Below, piece by piece: positions 54,495-63,075 of a DNA stretch of 64,000 nt. Below the pieces are notes generated by a model, which was not told the origin of the DNA, searched no databases, and saw only the letters and a list, made by a program, of their open reading frames with translations. Every line of letters begins with the position of its first letter. Positions within the stretch are counted from its first letter, which is position 1. The stretch comes from Hymenobacter properus (GTDB taxonomy: Bacteria; Bacteroidota; Bacteroidia; Cytophagales; Hymenobacteraceae). The DNA lies in contig NZ_JADQDP010000003.1 in assembly GCF_015694735.1 (NCBI RefSeq), positions 496,001 through 560,000 on the forward strand, read 5' to 3'. Position numbers and translations under genes: made by a program.

Positions 54495-55220
54495 TTACTC
54501 CTTCACTACGCGGCCGCTGCCGTGGGTGCTGCTGAGCTGTGCGCCTCCGGCCACGTGCAGGCTGCCCGAGCCAGTGAGCGAGCCCTCGGCCGTGCGGCTG
54601 GCGTACACGTGGGCATCGCCCGAGCCGTTGATGCGGGCGCGGCTGGTTTCGGTTTTCAATTCGCGGGCCTTCACCTGGCCCGAGCCGCTGATGCGAATTT
54701 CATTGCTGGTAGCCGTGCCGCCCACCGTGATGTTGCCCGAGCCCGACACGCCGGTTTCGAGCTGCTTGGCTTGGAGCTGGGGCACCACCAAGTCACCCGA
54801 GCCACTCAAGTTCAGAGCCAACGCATCGGCTTGCAGAGCGCCGTCCACTTCGAGCTTGCCCGAGCCGCCCACGCGCAGCGCCGTCAGGGCGGAGGCTGTC
54901 ACGTACACCGTCACGGGGCCGTGTTTTTTGTTGTTGAACTGGCGCCCTTCCTGGTTGCGGAAGTTGAGGCGTAGCCGGCCACCCTGCACGTCGGTTTCAA
55001 AATCGGCCAAGTCTTCCTTGCTGGCTTCCACCACCACGCTCTGGGGGCTGCCCTGCTTCACCACTACGTGGGCCGAGGAGCCCAGGCTGATTTCGGTGAA
55101 AGGCCCCACCACACGGGTTTCGCGCTCCGCCAACGGCCGACGGCTGGTGAATGATGACATCATCCCCACGGCCAGTAGCAGGAGGAGGGCAAACTGCGAA
55201 GCAATCCGGAAATTTTTCAT
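54495..55220 (-). CDS. Head-GIN (DUF2807) domain exported protein
   Basis: 241 residues from ATG 55220 (MKNFRIASQFALLLLLAVGMM, a signal or anchor peptide). The remainder is a beta-helix-like domain with repeated GSG motifs (VGGSGKLEV, LSGSGDLVV, VSGSGNITV, ISGSGQVKA, INGSGDAHV, LTGSGSLHV) spaced about 19-22 residues, typical of DUF2807. Function unknown; located in the periplasm or on the surface. Confidence 0.87.
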   Translation of the reverse strand: MKNFRIASQFALLLLLAVGMMSSFTSRRPLAERETRVVGPFTEISLGSSAHVVVKQGSPQSVVVEASKEDLADFETDVQGGRLRLNFRNQEGRQFNNKKHGPVTVYVTASALTALRVGGSGKLEVDGALQADALALNLSGSGDLVVPQLQAKQLETGVSGSGNITVGGTATSNEIRISGSGQVKARELKTETSRARINGSGDAHVYASRTAEGSLTGSGSLHVAGGAQLSSTHGSGRVVKE

Positions 55221-55332
55221 GCGGAAAAAGGCAAAAAGGGTGAGCAACTGAAACCTATTAACCTCATGATGCGGCCGAGGTTACGGCGGTTGCCCAACGC
55301 TATTTCTTTCTGCTTTTTCCGGTTGTTTGCAA

Positions 55333-56730
55333 TTAAAATTCTACGTGCAGACGCATGGCCACCACGTGCACCGGCCCGCTGCGGTCGCGGTTGTAGGCCG
55401 GGTTCAGAATGAACTGGTAATCGGGGCTGATGGCGGCGTGGTAGCGGTGCAGGTCGATGCTGTAGTACACTTCGCCAATTTTCTCCAGCCCGTAGTTCAG
55501 CGCCCCGTCGCCTACCATGAAGCCGTAGCCGCCGGCCGCCAAGTACTCGCGGTGCTCGGGGCTGATGCCGTTGGCCACCACGGCCACGCCGAGGCGGTCG
55601 TCGGGCCGGTGCCAGCGGGCGCCGGTGCTCACTACACCCAGGCTGGCACTGTGGTCGATTTCGGTGAAGGCCCAGGTTTCATTGCGGCCGTCGTTGTAGC
55701 TCACGCGGGCAAACAGGCCCACGTTCTTGCTGATTTCCTGCTCTGCATTCAGGCCGAAGCCCACTTTGGTGTGGCCGTCACGGCGCACCAGTTCTAAGTC
55801 GGGCTGTTGGCCGGTGGCCTGGCCTAGCGCCGTGGCCGTGTGGTAGGTGGCCATGGGCGCCACGTTGCGGAAGCCCAGCAGGCGCACCGTGCCCTGCCGG
55901 TGGGCCAGTTTGTAGGTCTTGGTCAGCTCCAAGGTCTCAGCGTGCACCTGGCCGTAGCGGCCGTCCAGCTTGGGGCCATTGGCGTAGGTGGGCAGCTGCG
56001 CCGTGGCAAAGCGGGCACTGAAGGTGGGCGTCACGTACTCCAGCACGCCGCCCACGGTGTAGCCGCGGGTGTTGGCGGCGTAGTCCCAGGCCCCGGCGCT
56101 CATCAGGCTCCAGTTCATGAACTGCGTACGCGGGTCGTGCGAGTAGCTGTTCTGGTCGAAGAAGTCGGCCAGGCAGATTTTGCCCACGTTCAGCGCGATG
56201 TAATGGCGGGGCGTGGGGCCGGCCACCTGGTTGAAGTCGTCCACATCCTCGTCGGTTTCCGGGCTCAGGGCAAATACCTGGCGCACGTAGAGCCGGGCCA
56301 GGTACAGCACCGGGTCGGCCACGCCGATGCGGAAGGTTTCGCCATTCGGAAAGCCTGCAATGCCACGGGCGCTGCTCAAGCCGCTGCCGCCGGCCACCTC
56401 GGGGTTGAAGTATACCGCCGCGTTCTTCCATAGCCGCCGCCCGATGAAGAACGTGCTGGTCATCGAGAGCTTAGCCGATTCGCGGTCGGCCAGGCTGAAA
56501 TCGCCAGCGTAGGGCGTGGTCAGGTCATTATGCCACTGGTCGATGAAGGTCTGCTGGAAGTGCAGGCTCCAGTTGTGCGACTCTTCGGCCGGCCGGCGCA
56601 GGGGCTCCTGAGCCGAGGCGGCATTGGGCGGTGTGGGCGGCGTGGTGGAACCCGCCGGAGTAATCTGGGCCAGCGCGGGGCCGGCGCCGAGCAGCAGCGC
56701 CCCGGCCAGCAGAGAGAAATGGAGTTTCAG
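55333..56730 (-). CDS. Carbohydrate porin, OprB family
   Basis: About 465 residues. Mature sequence: outer-membrane beta-barrel with NWSLHFQQTFIDQWH early on, aromatic-rich strands and terminal MRLHVEF (C-terminal Phe). OprB-type porins pass sugars. No ATG, GTG or TTG starts the signal peptide in frame; KLHFSLLAGALLLGAGPALAQ follows a CTG at 56730, which I take as the start. An ATG at 56895 would run through the neighbouring hxlR-type gene and is unlikely. Adjacent in tandem with the hxlR-type gene. Confidence 0.8.
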   Translation of the reverse strand: MKLHFSLLAGALLLGAGPALAQITPAGSTTPPTPPNAASAQEPLRRPAEESHNWSLHFQQTFIDQWHNDLTTPYAGDFSLADRESAKLSMTSTFFIGRRLWKNAAVYFNPEVAGGSGLSSARGIAGFPNGETFRIGVADPVLYLARLYVRQVFALSPETDEDVDDFNQVAGPTPRHYIALNVGKICLADFFDQNSYSHDPRTQFMNWSLMSAGAWDYAANTRGYTVGGVLEYVTPTFSARFATAQLPTYANGPKLDGRYGQVHAETLELTKTYKLAHRQGTVRLLGFRNVAPMATYHTATALGQATGQQPDLELVRRDGHTKVGFGLNAEQEISKNVGLFARVSYNDGRNETWAFTEIDHSASLGVVSTGARWHRPDDRLGVAVVANGISPEHREYLAAGGYGFMVGDGALNYGLEKIGEVYYSIDLHRYHAAISPDYQFILNPAYNRDRSGPVHVVAMRLHVEF

Positions 56731-56800
56731 AACCGAAAAACTTAAAAGCGAATAAATCAGCCCGAAAGTAGCCGCCGCGCAGATGTTGAAACCGTGAAGC

Positions 56801-57217
56801 TTACCCCGCCACCATAGTCGAGGCGGACCGGGCCGGCAGGCCGCAGCCGCCCGTGCGGTTGAGGTATTGCTTGCCCCAGTCCACCAGCTCGCCAAACAGC
56901 GGCTGCACGCGCTGCCCCTGCTCGGTCAGGGCATAGTCGACGCGCGGCGGCACAGTCTGGTGCACGGTGCGGGCCACGATGCCGTCCAGCTCCAGCTCGC
57001 GCAACTCCTGAATCAGCATCTTCTCCGTGATTTCGGGCATCAGCCGGCGCAGTTCGCCGTAGCGCCGGGGCTCGTCGAGCAGGTAAGAGAGGATGAGCAG
57101 CTTCCACTTGCCGCCCAGCACGTTGAGGGTGGTGCGCACAGGACAGGTCAGGTTGCGCTCGGCGTCGGCCGACGACCAGTAGGCTTCGGCCGTTTGCTGC
57201 TTGGTAAGTTTCGACAT
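56801..57217 (-). CDS. HxlR-family transcriptional regulator
   Basis: 138 residues, winged helix-turn-helix. Cys25 in NLTCPVRTTLNVLGGKWKLLIL is the conserved position used for redox or electrophile sensing in YodB/HypR relatives; RRYGELRRLMPEITEKMLIQELRELE is the recognition region, and YALTEQGQRVQPLFGELVDWG the wing/C-terminus. Divergent from the NmrA-type gene, with a palindrome in the shared intergenic DNA, suggesting it controls that gene and perhaps itself. Whether Cys25 senses anything is untested. Confidence 0.9.
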   Translation of the reverse strand: MSKLTKQQTAEAYWSSADAERNLTCPVRTTLNVLGGKWKLLILSYLLDEPRRYGELRRLMPEITEKMLIQELRELELDGIVARTVHQTVPPRVDYALTEQGQRVQPLFGELVDWGKQYLNRTGGCGLPARSASTMVAG

Positions 57218-57247
57218 AAAATTATAGAGCTGATTGCCAACTATTTT

Positions 57248-57285
57248 TACTTTTGAGTAAGTACCTTACTTTTTCGTAGGTACTT
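57248..57285 (+). promoter_or_regulatory. Promoter element and palindromic operator between hxlR-type and NmrA-type genes
   Basis: TACTTTTG at 57248-57255 matches the Bacteroidota -7 element. Just downstream are a small palindrome GTAAG-TAC-CTTAC (57257-57269) and a perfect inverted repeat AAGTACCT-N11-AGGTACTT (57259-57285). The placement over the expected start site fits repression by the HxlR-type protein. Confidence 0.65.
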
Positions 57286-57360
57286 GCGAAAAGCGAAGTT
57301 ACACCTTCACCTTTGTATTGCCGCCGCGCAACGATGCCCCCGGCTTACGCTTTTGCTTTT

Positions 57361-58266
57361 ATGTCTAAGAAAATCACCGTCCTTGGCGCCACCGGCAACA
57401 TTGGTACCGCTCTCGTGCACACGCTGCTGCAACAAGGCCACCAGGTCACGGCTGTGTCGCGCCCCAGCGCCCGCCTCGACGCCCTGGCCCAGGCCGGCGC
57501 CACCATCAAAGCCGGCGACGCCCACGATGCCGCCTTCCTCACCGAGGCCCTGCGCGGAGCCGACGCCGCCTTCCTGATGATTCCGCCGAACGTGACCTCG
57601 CCCGACGTGCTGGGCTTTATGGACCAAATCGGCGAAGCCACCGCCCAGGCCGTGCGGGCTTCGGGCCTGAAGCAGGCCGTGCACCTGAGCAGCATCGGGG
57701 CCGACGAGCCGGCAGGCACCGGCCCCGTGGTAGGCCTGCACCGCCAAGAAGCTCGCCTCAATGCCATTGAGGGCTTGAGCGTGGTGCATCTGCGCCCGGC
57801 CTACTTCATGGAAAACCTGCTGGCCAACATTGGTATGATTCAGCACATGGGCATCACGGGCTCGGCCACGCGGCCCGACGCGGCGTTCCCGATGGTGGCC
57901 ACCCGCGACATTGCCGCCAAAGCCGCCGAACTGCTGGCTGGCCCAACCGTGGCTAACCACGCCGTGCAGTACTTGCTGGGGCCCCGCAACTATACCCTGC
58001 CCGAGGCCACGGCCGCCATAGCCCAGGCCATTGGCCGGCCGGAGCTTCCTTATGTGCCCTTCTCCTACGAAGACGCCAAAAAAGGCATGGTGGGCGCCGG
58101 CCTCAGCGAGAACCAGGCTGACCTCTACGACGAGATGACGCGCAACATCAACGAAGGCCGGTCGATGGCCAACGGCCCGCGCGATGCCGCCAGCACCACG
58201 CCCACCACGCTGGAAGAATTCGCCCAAACGGTGTTTGCGCCGGCTTATAAGGCTGCGACGGCGTAA
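57361..58266 (+). CDS. NmrA-like NAD(P)-binding oxidoreductase
   Basis: 301 residues from ATG 57361 (MSKKITVLGATGNIGTALVHTLL). Atypical short-chain-dehydrogenase fold: the Rossmann dinucleotide motif GATGNIG, VHLSSIGAD and HLRPAYFMENLL. Members include NmrA sensors and quinone oxidoreductases of the QorB type. The divergent HxlR regulator supports a role in quinone or electrophile stress, as with QorA/YtfG-type genes elsewhere; this is inference. Followed by repeat-rich DNA. Confidence 0.85.
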   Translation: MSKKITVLGATGNIGTALVHTLLQQGHQVTAVSRPSARLDALAQAGATIKAGDAHDAAFLTEALRGADAAFLMIPPNVTSPDVLGFMDQIGEATAQAVRASGLKQAVHLSSIGADEPAGTGPVVGLHRQEARLNAIEGLSVVHLRPAYFMENLLANIGMIQHMGITGSATRPDAAFPMVATRDIAAKAAELLAGPTVANHAVQYLLGPRNYTLPEATAAIAQAIGRPELPYVPFSYEDAKKGMVGAGLSENQADLYDEMTRNINEGRSMANGPRDAASTTPTTLEEFAQTVFAPAYKAATA

Positions 58267-58289
58267 GGTGGGTATCTTTCTCGAGAGAG

Positions 58290-58318
58290 CGTTATGCTAA
58301 GCGCAAGCGAAGCATCCT
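58290..58318. repeat. Half-copy of a family B dispersed repeat
   Basis: CGTTATGCTAAGCGCAAGCG followed by AAGCATCCT resembles a single arm of the GTCATGCTGAGCG...GAAGCATC family; no inverted partner is nearby. Confidence 0.6.
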
Positions 58319-58342
58319 CTGGGAGGGAATAAACAAATCGGT

Positions 58343-58424
58343 TGTCATCCTGAGCGCAGCGAAGGACCTTCTCACGTTAGAGCAATTTGGCGTGAAAAGG
58401 TCCTTCGCTGCGCTCAGGATGACA
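58343..58424. repeat. Dispersed inverted repeat, family A, copy 5
   Basis: 34-bp arms (58343-58376 and 58391-58424) with one mismatch and a 14-nt spacer, upstream of the alpha/beta hydrolase gene. Confidence 0.93.
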
Positions 58425-58499
58425 GATGACGTTATACTTCAACTGCGTTCGGCAGACATTCATTTTATCGGCCCAACTGCCTTTCCTCACCCCGCTCCC

Positions 58500-58507
58500 T
58501 ACTTTTG
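58500..58507 (+). promoter_or_regulatory. Candidate -7 element TACTTTTG directly before the alpha/beta hydrolase ATG
   Basis: Matches TAnnTTTG; only CGCC separates it from the ATG at 58512, so the transcript would be leaderless or nearly so. Confidence 0.5.
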
Positions 58508-58511
58508 CGCC

Positions 58512-59294
58512 ATGCCTTTGCTTCACCACCTCGACCAGGGCCAGGGCCGCCCGCTGGTCATTCTCCACGGCCTGTTTGGCACCCTCGACAACTGGCAGAG
58601 CCTGGCCCGGCGCTGGGCTACCGAGGCCGGGCTGCGTGTGGTCAGCGTCGATTTGCGCAACCATGGCCGCTCTTTTCACTCTGATGAGCACACCTATGCC
58701 CTCATGGCGCAGGACGTGCTGGAGCTGTTCGACCACCTGCAGCTCGGACCCGATACCACCCTCATGGGCCATAGCATGGGCGGCAAAGTAGCCATGCGCT
58801 TCGCCCTCGACCACCCCGAGCGCCTCGCCCGCCTCGTCGTCATTGACATTGCTCCACGTTTCTCCAACATGGAGCATCAGGACGACATCGTGGCTGGCCT
58901 GCAAGCCGTCGACTTCAGCACCTGCACCAACCGGCAGGAAGCCGACGCCGCTTTGGCCAAGTACGTGCCCAACGTGGGCACCCGACAGTTTCTGTTGAAA
59001 AACCTGTACCGCCGCGAAGACAACACATTTGCTTGGCGCATCAACCTGCCCGTGCTGGCGGCTCAGCTAGCGGCTATTGGCGAAGAAACCATTGGCAAAG
59101 CGCCGTTTCTGAAACCGACGCTGTTCATCCGGGGCGGCAAGTCGGACTACATCACAGCCGAGGATAAACTGACCGGGATTCCGGCGCTGTTTCCGCACTC
59201 GCAAGTGGCTACGGTGGTTGATGCCGGGCACTGGGTACACGCCGAGAAGCCGGAGGAGATTTTTGAGATGGTGAAGGCGTTTGCGCTGAGCTGA
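58512..59294 (+). CDS. Alpha/beta-fold hydrolase (YbfF-like)
   Basis: 260 residues from ATG 58512 (MPLLHHLDQGQGRPLVILHGLFGTLDNWQ). The catalytic Ser is in LMGHSMGGKVAM, with HGLFG oxyanion region, Asp in FIRGGKSDYI and His in VDAGHWVHAEKP. The frame extends upstream through a repeat and is not coding there. Close to E. coli YbfF esterases and BioH-like carboxylesterases; substrate unknown. Its stop overlaps the next ATG (TGATG), so the two genes are translationally coupled. Confidence 0.88.
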   Translation: MPLLHHLDQGQGRPLVILHGLFGTLDNWQSLARRWATEAGLRVVSVDLRNHGRSFHSDEHTYALMAQDVLELFDHLQLGPDTTLMGHSMGGKVAMRFALDHPERLARLVVIDIAPRFSNMEHQDDIVAGLQAVDFSTCTNRQEADAALAKYVPNVGTRQFLLKNLYRREDNTFAWRINLPVLAAQLAAIGEETIGKAPFLKPTLFIRGGKSDYITAEDKLTGIPALFPHSQVATVVDAGHWVHAEKPEEIFEMVKAFALS

Positions 59295-60001
59295 TGAGTA
59301 CCCTCTTCCTTATTCCTACGCCGCTGGCCGATGATACGGCCCCGCAGGTGCTGCCGCCGCAGGTGGTAGCGGCCGTAGCGACCCTCCCCTACTTTCTGGT
59401 GGAAAACGTGCGCACGGCCTGCCGCTTCGTGAAAAGCGTGGCCCCGCATCGCGTGATTGAGGACATCCGCTTCGTCGTCATCGATAAAGACAGTTCGGAG
59501 GCCGAAGTGCGCGCCGCCCTGCTGCCTTTGCAAAAAGAAGGTATCGACGCGGGCATTCTCAGCGAAGCCGGCTGCCCCGGCATTGCCGACCCTGGGGCAG
59601 CGCTGGCGCGGGAGGCTCATCGGCAGGGACTGCGCGTGGTGCCGCTGGTGGGGCCGTCGTCGTTGCTGCTGGCCCTCATGGCTTCGGGGCTGAATGGGCA
59701 GCAGTTTGCCTTTCACGGGTATTTGCCCATCGAAAAAGCACCGCGCGCAGCAGCCATTAAGGCCCTGGAAAAGGAGGCTCAGCAGCGGCAGCAGTCTCAG
59801 TTGTTCATCGAGACACCCTATCGCAATGGGGCCTTGTTTGCCGATTTGCTGGCGCACTTGCAGCCTGGCACCCGCCTATGCGTGGCGGCTGATGTTACAG
59901 GCACGGGCGAGTTCATCAAAACGTTGACAATAGCTGACTGGCGCAAGCAGCCAGCGCCAGAGTTGCACAAGATTCCGACGGTGTTTGTGCTGGGGATGTA
60001 G
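59294..60001 (+). CDS. SAM-dependent methyltransferase, tetrapyrrole-methylase superfamily (RsmI-like)
   Basis: 235 residues. MSTLFLIPTPLADD resembles the RsmI start, followed by YFLVENVRTACRF, GILSEAGCPGIADPG and VPLVGPSSLLLALMASGLNGQQFAFHGYLP, the SAM-binding loops of the superfamily, and QLFIETPYRNGALFADLL. RsmI 2'-O-methylates C1402 of 16S rRNA; this short version is a second RsmI-like family common in Bacteroidota and its target is uncertain. Overlaps the hydrolase gene by one base. Confidence 0.83.
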   Translation: MSTLFLIPTPLADDTAPQVLPPQVVAAVATLPYFLVENVRTACRFVKSVAPHRVIEDIRFVVIDKDSSEAEVRAALLPLQKEGIDAGILSEAGCPGIADPGAALAREAHRQGLRVVPLVGPSSLLLALMASGLNGQQFAFHGYLPIEKAPRAAAIKALEKEAQQRQQSQLFIETPYRNGALFADLLAHLQPGTRLCVAADVTGTGEFIKTLTIADWRKQPAPELHKIPTVFVLGM

Positions 60002-60007
60002 CGCCCG

Positions 60008-60098
60008 TCTGTCATCCTGAGCAAAGCGAAGGACCTTCTCACGCCTGAACAACTTGTTCTAACGTGAGAAGGTTCTTCGCTTTGCTCAGGATGACAGA
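60008..60098. repeat. Dispersed inverted repeat, family A, copy 6
   Basis: 36-bp arms (60008-60043 and 60063-60098) with one mismatch and a 19-nt spacer. Both arms have GAGCAAAGCG/CGCTTTGCTC instead of GAGCGCAGCG/CGCTGCGCTC. Located between convergent genes. Confidence 0.93.
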
Positions 60099-60106
60099 TG
60101 CCGGGC

Positions 60107-61474
60107 CTACGATGCCCGCACCACAAAGCGCGGCTCAGCTACCGGTAGGTGCTCATCTGGGGCGGGCAGTACGGTTTCGCCGTGCTGGCTCAGGTCGAGG
60201 CCGTCGGCTTCGTGCAGAGCATTTACCCGAATGGGAATGAGCAGGTTGGTTAGCTTGTAGAGCAGGTAGGAGCCGCCAAAGGTGAAGATAGAAATGAAGG
60301 CCAGGGCACCGAGGTGCTTCAGTAGCAGCGTCCAGTCGCCAGTGGTGGCCAGACCGCCATCCTTGGCAAACACCGCCGTGAGAATCATGCCCACAATACC
60401 GCCCACGCCGTGGCAGGGGAAAACGTCGAGGGTGTCGTCGAGCGTGGTTTTGTTCTTTAAATCAACGGCGCCCGCGCTGATGGCGGCCGCCACCACGCCG
60501 ATGAACAGCGCTGGGCCGTAGGTAATGTAGCCCGCCGCCGGGGTGATGGCCACCAGGCCCACCACCGCGCCAATGGCCGCACCGGCCGCCGAGGGCCGCT
60601 GCCCGCGCACGGCTTCAATCATCATCCAGGTAAGCATGGCAGCGGCCGAGGCCAGGTGGGTGGTCATAAAGGCCTGCACGGCCGTGGCGTTGGCGGCCAG
60701 CGCCGAACCGGCGTTGAAGCCAAACCAGCCAAACCACAGCAGGCCCGTGCCGATGAGGATGAATGGCACGTTGGGCGGCACGTGGGTGTGGCCTTCGAGG
60801 TGGGTGTGGCGGCGGCCCAGGGCTAATGCGCCCGCCAGCGCCGCGAAACCGGCCGAGATGTGTACCACCGTACCGCCCGCAAAATCGAGCACGCCCCACT
60901 TAAATAGGAAGCCGTCGGGGTGCCAGGTCCAGTGGGCCAGCGGGCAGTAGATGAGCAGGCTGAACAGGCACATGAACAGTAGGTAGCCCCAGAAGCGAAT
61001 GCGCTCGGCAAAAGCGCCGCTAATGAGGGCTGGGGTGATGATGGCAAACTTCAGCTGAAAGGCGGCGAAGAGCACCAGCGGCAGGTTGGTGGCCAGCCGG
61101 GCGTGGGGCGCGGTGCCCACGTTATTAAACATGAAAAACGTGAGCGGATTGCCGATGACACCGCCAATGCTGTCGCCAAAGGCCAGCGAAAAGCCCACCA
61201 CGTACCACAGCATCGAAATCACGCCCAGCGCGATGAAGCTCTGCAGCATGGTCGAAATGACGTTGCGCTTGCTCACCATGCCGCCGTAGAAAAAGGCCAG
61301 GCCGGGCGTCATCAGCAGCACAAGGCCCGAGGCCGAGAGCATCCAGGCCAGGTCGGCGGGGTTGAAGGCGTCGGGCTTGGCTTCGGGGTGGCTTTGGGGC
61401 AAAAAAGCGGCGAGGCCAGCCAATAACAGAATAAGACCCAGGCAGGCGGTTGCTAAGTATTGCTTGCGTGTCAT
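60107..61474 (-). CDS. amt: Ammonium transporter
   Basis: 455 residues from ATG 61474 (MTRKQYLATACLG). Eleven or so transmembrane helices. ADLAWMLSASGLVLLMTPGLAFFYGGMVSKRNV is the classical Amt start, and WFGWFGFNAGSAL and GGTVVHISAGFAALAGAL carry conserved residues of the pore. No glnK/glnB gene adjoins, which is unusual for amt. The histidine kinase and sigma-54 activator upstream are on the same strand and may control it. Confidence 0.95.
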   Translation of the reverse strand: MTRKQYLATACLGLILLLAGLAAFLPQSHPEAKPDAFNPADLAWMLSASGLVLLMTPGLAFFYGGMVSKRNVISTMLQSFIALGVISMLWYVVGFSLAFGDSIGGVIGNPLTFFMFNNVGTAPHARLATNLPLVLFAAFQLKFAIITPALISGAFAERIRFWGYLLFMCLFSLLIYCPLAHWTWHPDGFLFKWGVLDFAGGTVVHISAGFAALAGALALGRRHTHLEGHTHVPPNVPFILIGTGLLWFGWFGFNAGSALAANATAVQAFMTTHLASAAAMLTWMMIEAVRGQRPSAAGAAIGAVVGLVAITPAAGYITYGPALFIGVVAAAISAGAVDLKNKTTLDDTLDVFPCHGVGGIVGMILTAVFAKDGGLATTGDWTLLLKHLGALAFISIFTFGGSYLLYKLTNLLIPIRVNALHEADGLDLSQHGETVLPAPDEHLPVAEPRFVVRAS

Positions 61475-61495
61475 AACCGGTGTGTTTTTCAAGGC

Positions 61496-61509
61496 AACTT
61501 CACGAAGTT
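61496..61509 (-). promoter_or_regulatory. Palindrome in the amt leader
   Basis: AACTTC-AC-GAAGTT, 6-bp perfect arms, 22 bp before the amt ATG. May be an operator; no clear -24/-12 or TAnnTTTG element found next to it. Confidence 0.4.
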
Positions 61510-61601
61510 AGTCACCAAAATTTTAAACACACCCTCGAATTGCATGGGCAAACTCATTAATTCAGTTATAATCTCTAAATACACCCCTAAATTTCAAGGT
61601 C

Positions 61602-62903
61602 CTATTCCATTTCAATAACAAACTGCGTACGGCCGCTAACTACTGTTTCAAGCCGGAACCGGAAACCGTGGGCCAGTAGTATGTCGCGCACCAACGTAAG
61701 GCCGATGCCCTGGCCGTCGCGCTTGGTACTGAAAAATGGCGTAAAAAGCCGTTGACTAATTTCCGGTGTCAAGCCGGGCCCGTCGTTTTGGATGACGATG
61801 GAAGTTGGCCGGCTCGTGGTGTGCACCCAAATGTTGCCATGGTTGCCAATAGCTTCAAGGGCATTCTTGGCGATGTTGAGCAAGGCTTGCTCCAGCTGTT
61901 GCGCATCTAAGGATAAGAAGAGCGGCGCGTCGGGAAAATCCAGGTGCCAGCGGATGTGCCGCTCCTCGCTCTGCGGCTGCAGCAGCCGGCAGATGCTGCG
62001 CAGCAGCGCGTGCAGGTCGGTAGGGCGCGGCGCGGGGGCAGGCAGCCGCACCAGGCGCGCAAAGCCGCCGATGAAGTTGGCCAGCTGAGTGTTGCGGGCA
62101 ATGCTTACTTCCAGCGCTTGGGTGAAGTCGGGCCGGTCGTCGGGGTCGAGTTGGGGGGCGTAGTGCGTAAAGCTTTGCAGAATGGAGTTGATGGCACCGA
62201 TAGAGTTGTTGATTTCGTGCGACATCATCCGAATCAGCTTGCCGTAGGCCTGCTTCTCCTGCTGCATCAGCTCCTGGGTTAGCTCCTCGAGCAAAATGAA
62301 GCGGCGCAGAAAGCCCCGGTCAAAAAAGTGCGCGGCGTGCACCCGGTAGGTTTGCAGGCCCGAAAGCTGCAGGGACTGGGGCTGGTTTTCGGCCAGCTCG
62401 GCTAGGGCTGGGCCCCAGGCGCCAGGCAGCTCGGCGGGCCGGCGCCCAAGCAGGCCGGCGGCCGGCTGGGCCAGGAAGCGCTCAGCGGCGGGGTTGGCGC
62501 TTTCGATGCGGCCTTCAAAATCGAGAATGAGCACGCCGGCCGGCGAGGCCTGGATGAGGCGTTCGAGCAGGAAGCTTTTCTCGTGCTGGCTCACCCGCTC
62601 GTGCCGCAGCTCGTCAATCATCTGGTTGTATACGTCGATGAGCTGGTCCATCTCGCGCTGGCCCACGGGCACAAACTTCATCGAGAAGTCCTTGGCTTGA
62701 ATGGCCGCCGTGCCCGCCGCAATCAATTCAAACGGCCGCACAAAGCCGCGGTACAGCCGCACGGCCAGCGTAATGCTGGCTATGAGCAGGACTTCGCTGC
62801 CGAAAAACAGGTACAGATTGGTGGTGCGTAGCTGCCACGCCAGGGCAATGAGCACGACGTGAATGAGCGTGACGAAAAGCAGGAACTGAAGGCGTAGGGA
62901 CAT
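61602..62903 (-). CDS. Sensor histidine kinase (NtrY-like)
   Basis: 433 residues: two N-terminal helices (about 5-50) with almost no extracytoplasmic loop, a HAMP-like segment, a PAS domain (about 110-200), the HisKA phosphoacceptor His229 in MSHEINNSIGAINSIL, and HATPase_c with NIAKNALEAIGNHG (N box), IVIQNDGPGL (G1), and DGQGIGLTLVRDIL (G2). Architecture matches NtrY/AtoS-type kinases. Next to a sigma-54 activator in the same direction and upstream of amt, so nitrogen sensing is plausible but not shown. Confidence 0.9.
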   Translation of the reverse strand: MSLRLQFLLFVTLIHVVLIALAWQLRTTNLYLFFGSEVLLIASITLAVRLYRGFVRPFELIAAGTAAIQAKDFSMKFVPVGQREMDQLIDVYNQMIDELRHERVSQHEKSFLLERLIQASPAGVLILDFEGRIESANPAAERFLAQPAAGLLGRRPAELPGAWGPALAELAENQPQSLQLSGLQTYRVHAAHFFDRGFLRRFILLEELTQELMQQEKQAYGKLIRMMSHEINNSIGAINSILQSFTHYAPQLDPDDRPDFTQALEVSIARNTQLANFIGGFARLVRLPAPAPRPTDLHALLRSICRLLQPQSEERHIRWHLDFPDAPLFLSLDAQQLEQALLNIAKNALEAIGNHGNIWVHTTSRPTSIVIQNDGPGLTPEISQRLFTPFFSTKRDGQGIGLTLVRDILLAHGFRFRLETVVSGRTQFVIEME

Positions 62904-62929
62904 ATTATATCAAAGTCGGCGACGATAAA

Positions 62930-63046
62930 AGAACGTCATGCTGAGCGAAGTCGAAGCATCTCGCGCGGAGTAGTAACCCAATCGTAGCAACGACTTTGAT
63001 TACTGCCGCACGCGAGATGCTTCGACTTCGCTCAGCATGACGTTCT
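62930..63046. repeat. Dispersed inverted repeat, family B, copy 2
   Basis: Perfect 36-bp arms (62930-62965 and 63011-63046), starting AGAACGTCATGCTGAGCG, with a 45-nt spacer. A separate 10-bp pair ATCAAAGTCG (62909-62918) / CGACTTTGAT (62991-63000) crosses it. Confidence 0.95.
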
Positions 63047-63075
63047 GCTTTGTTCTGTTCTGAGGTTAGCCCCGC

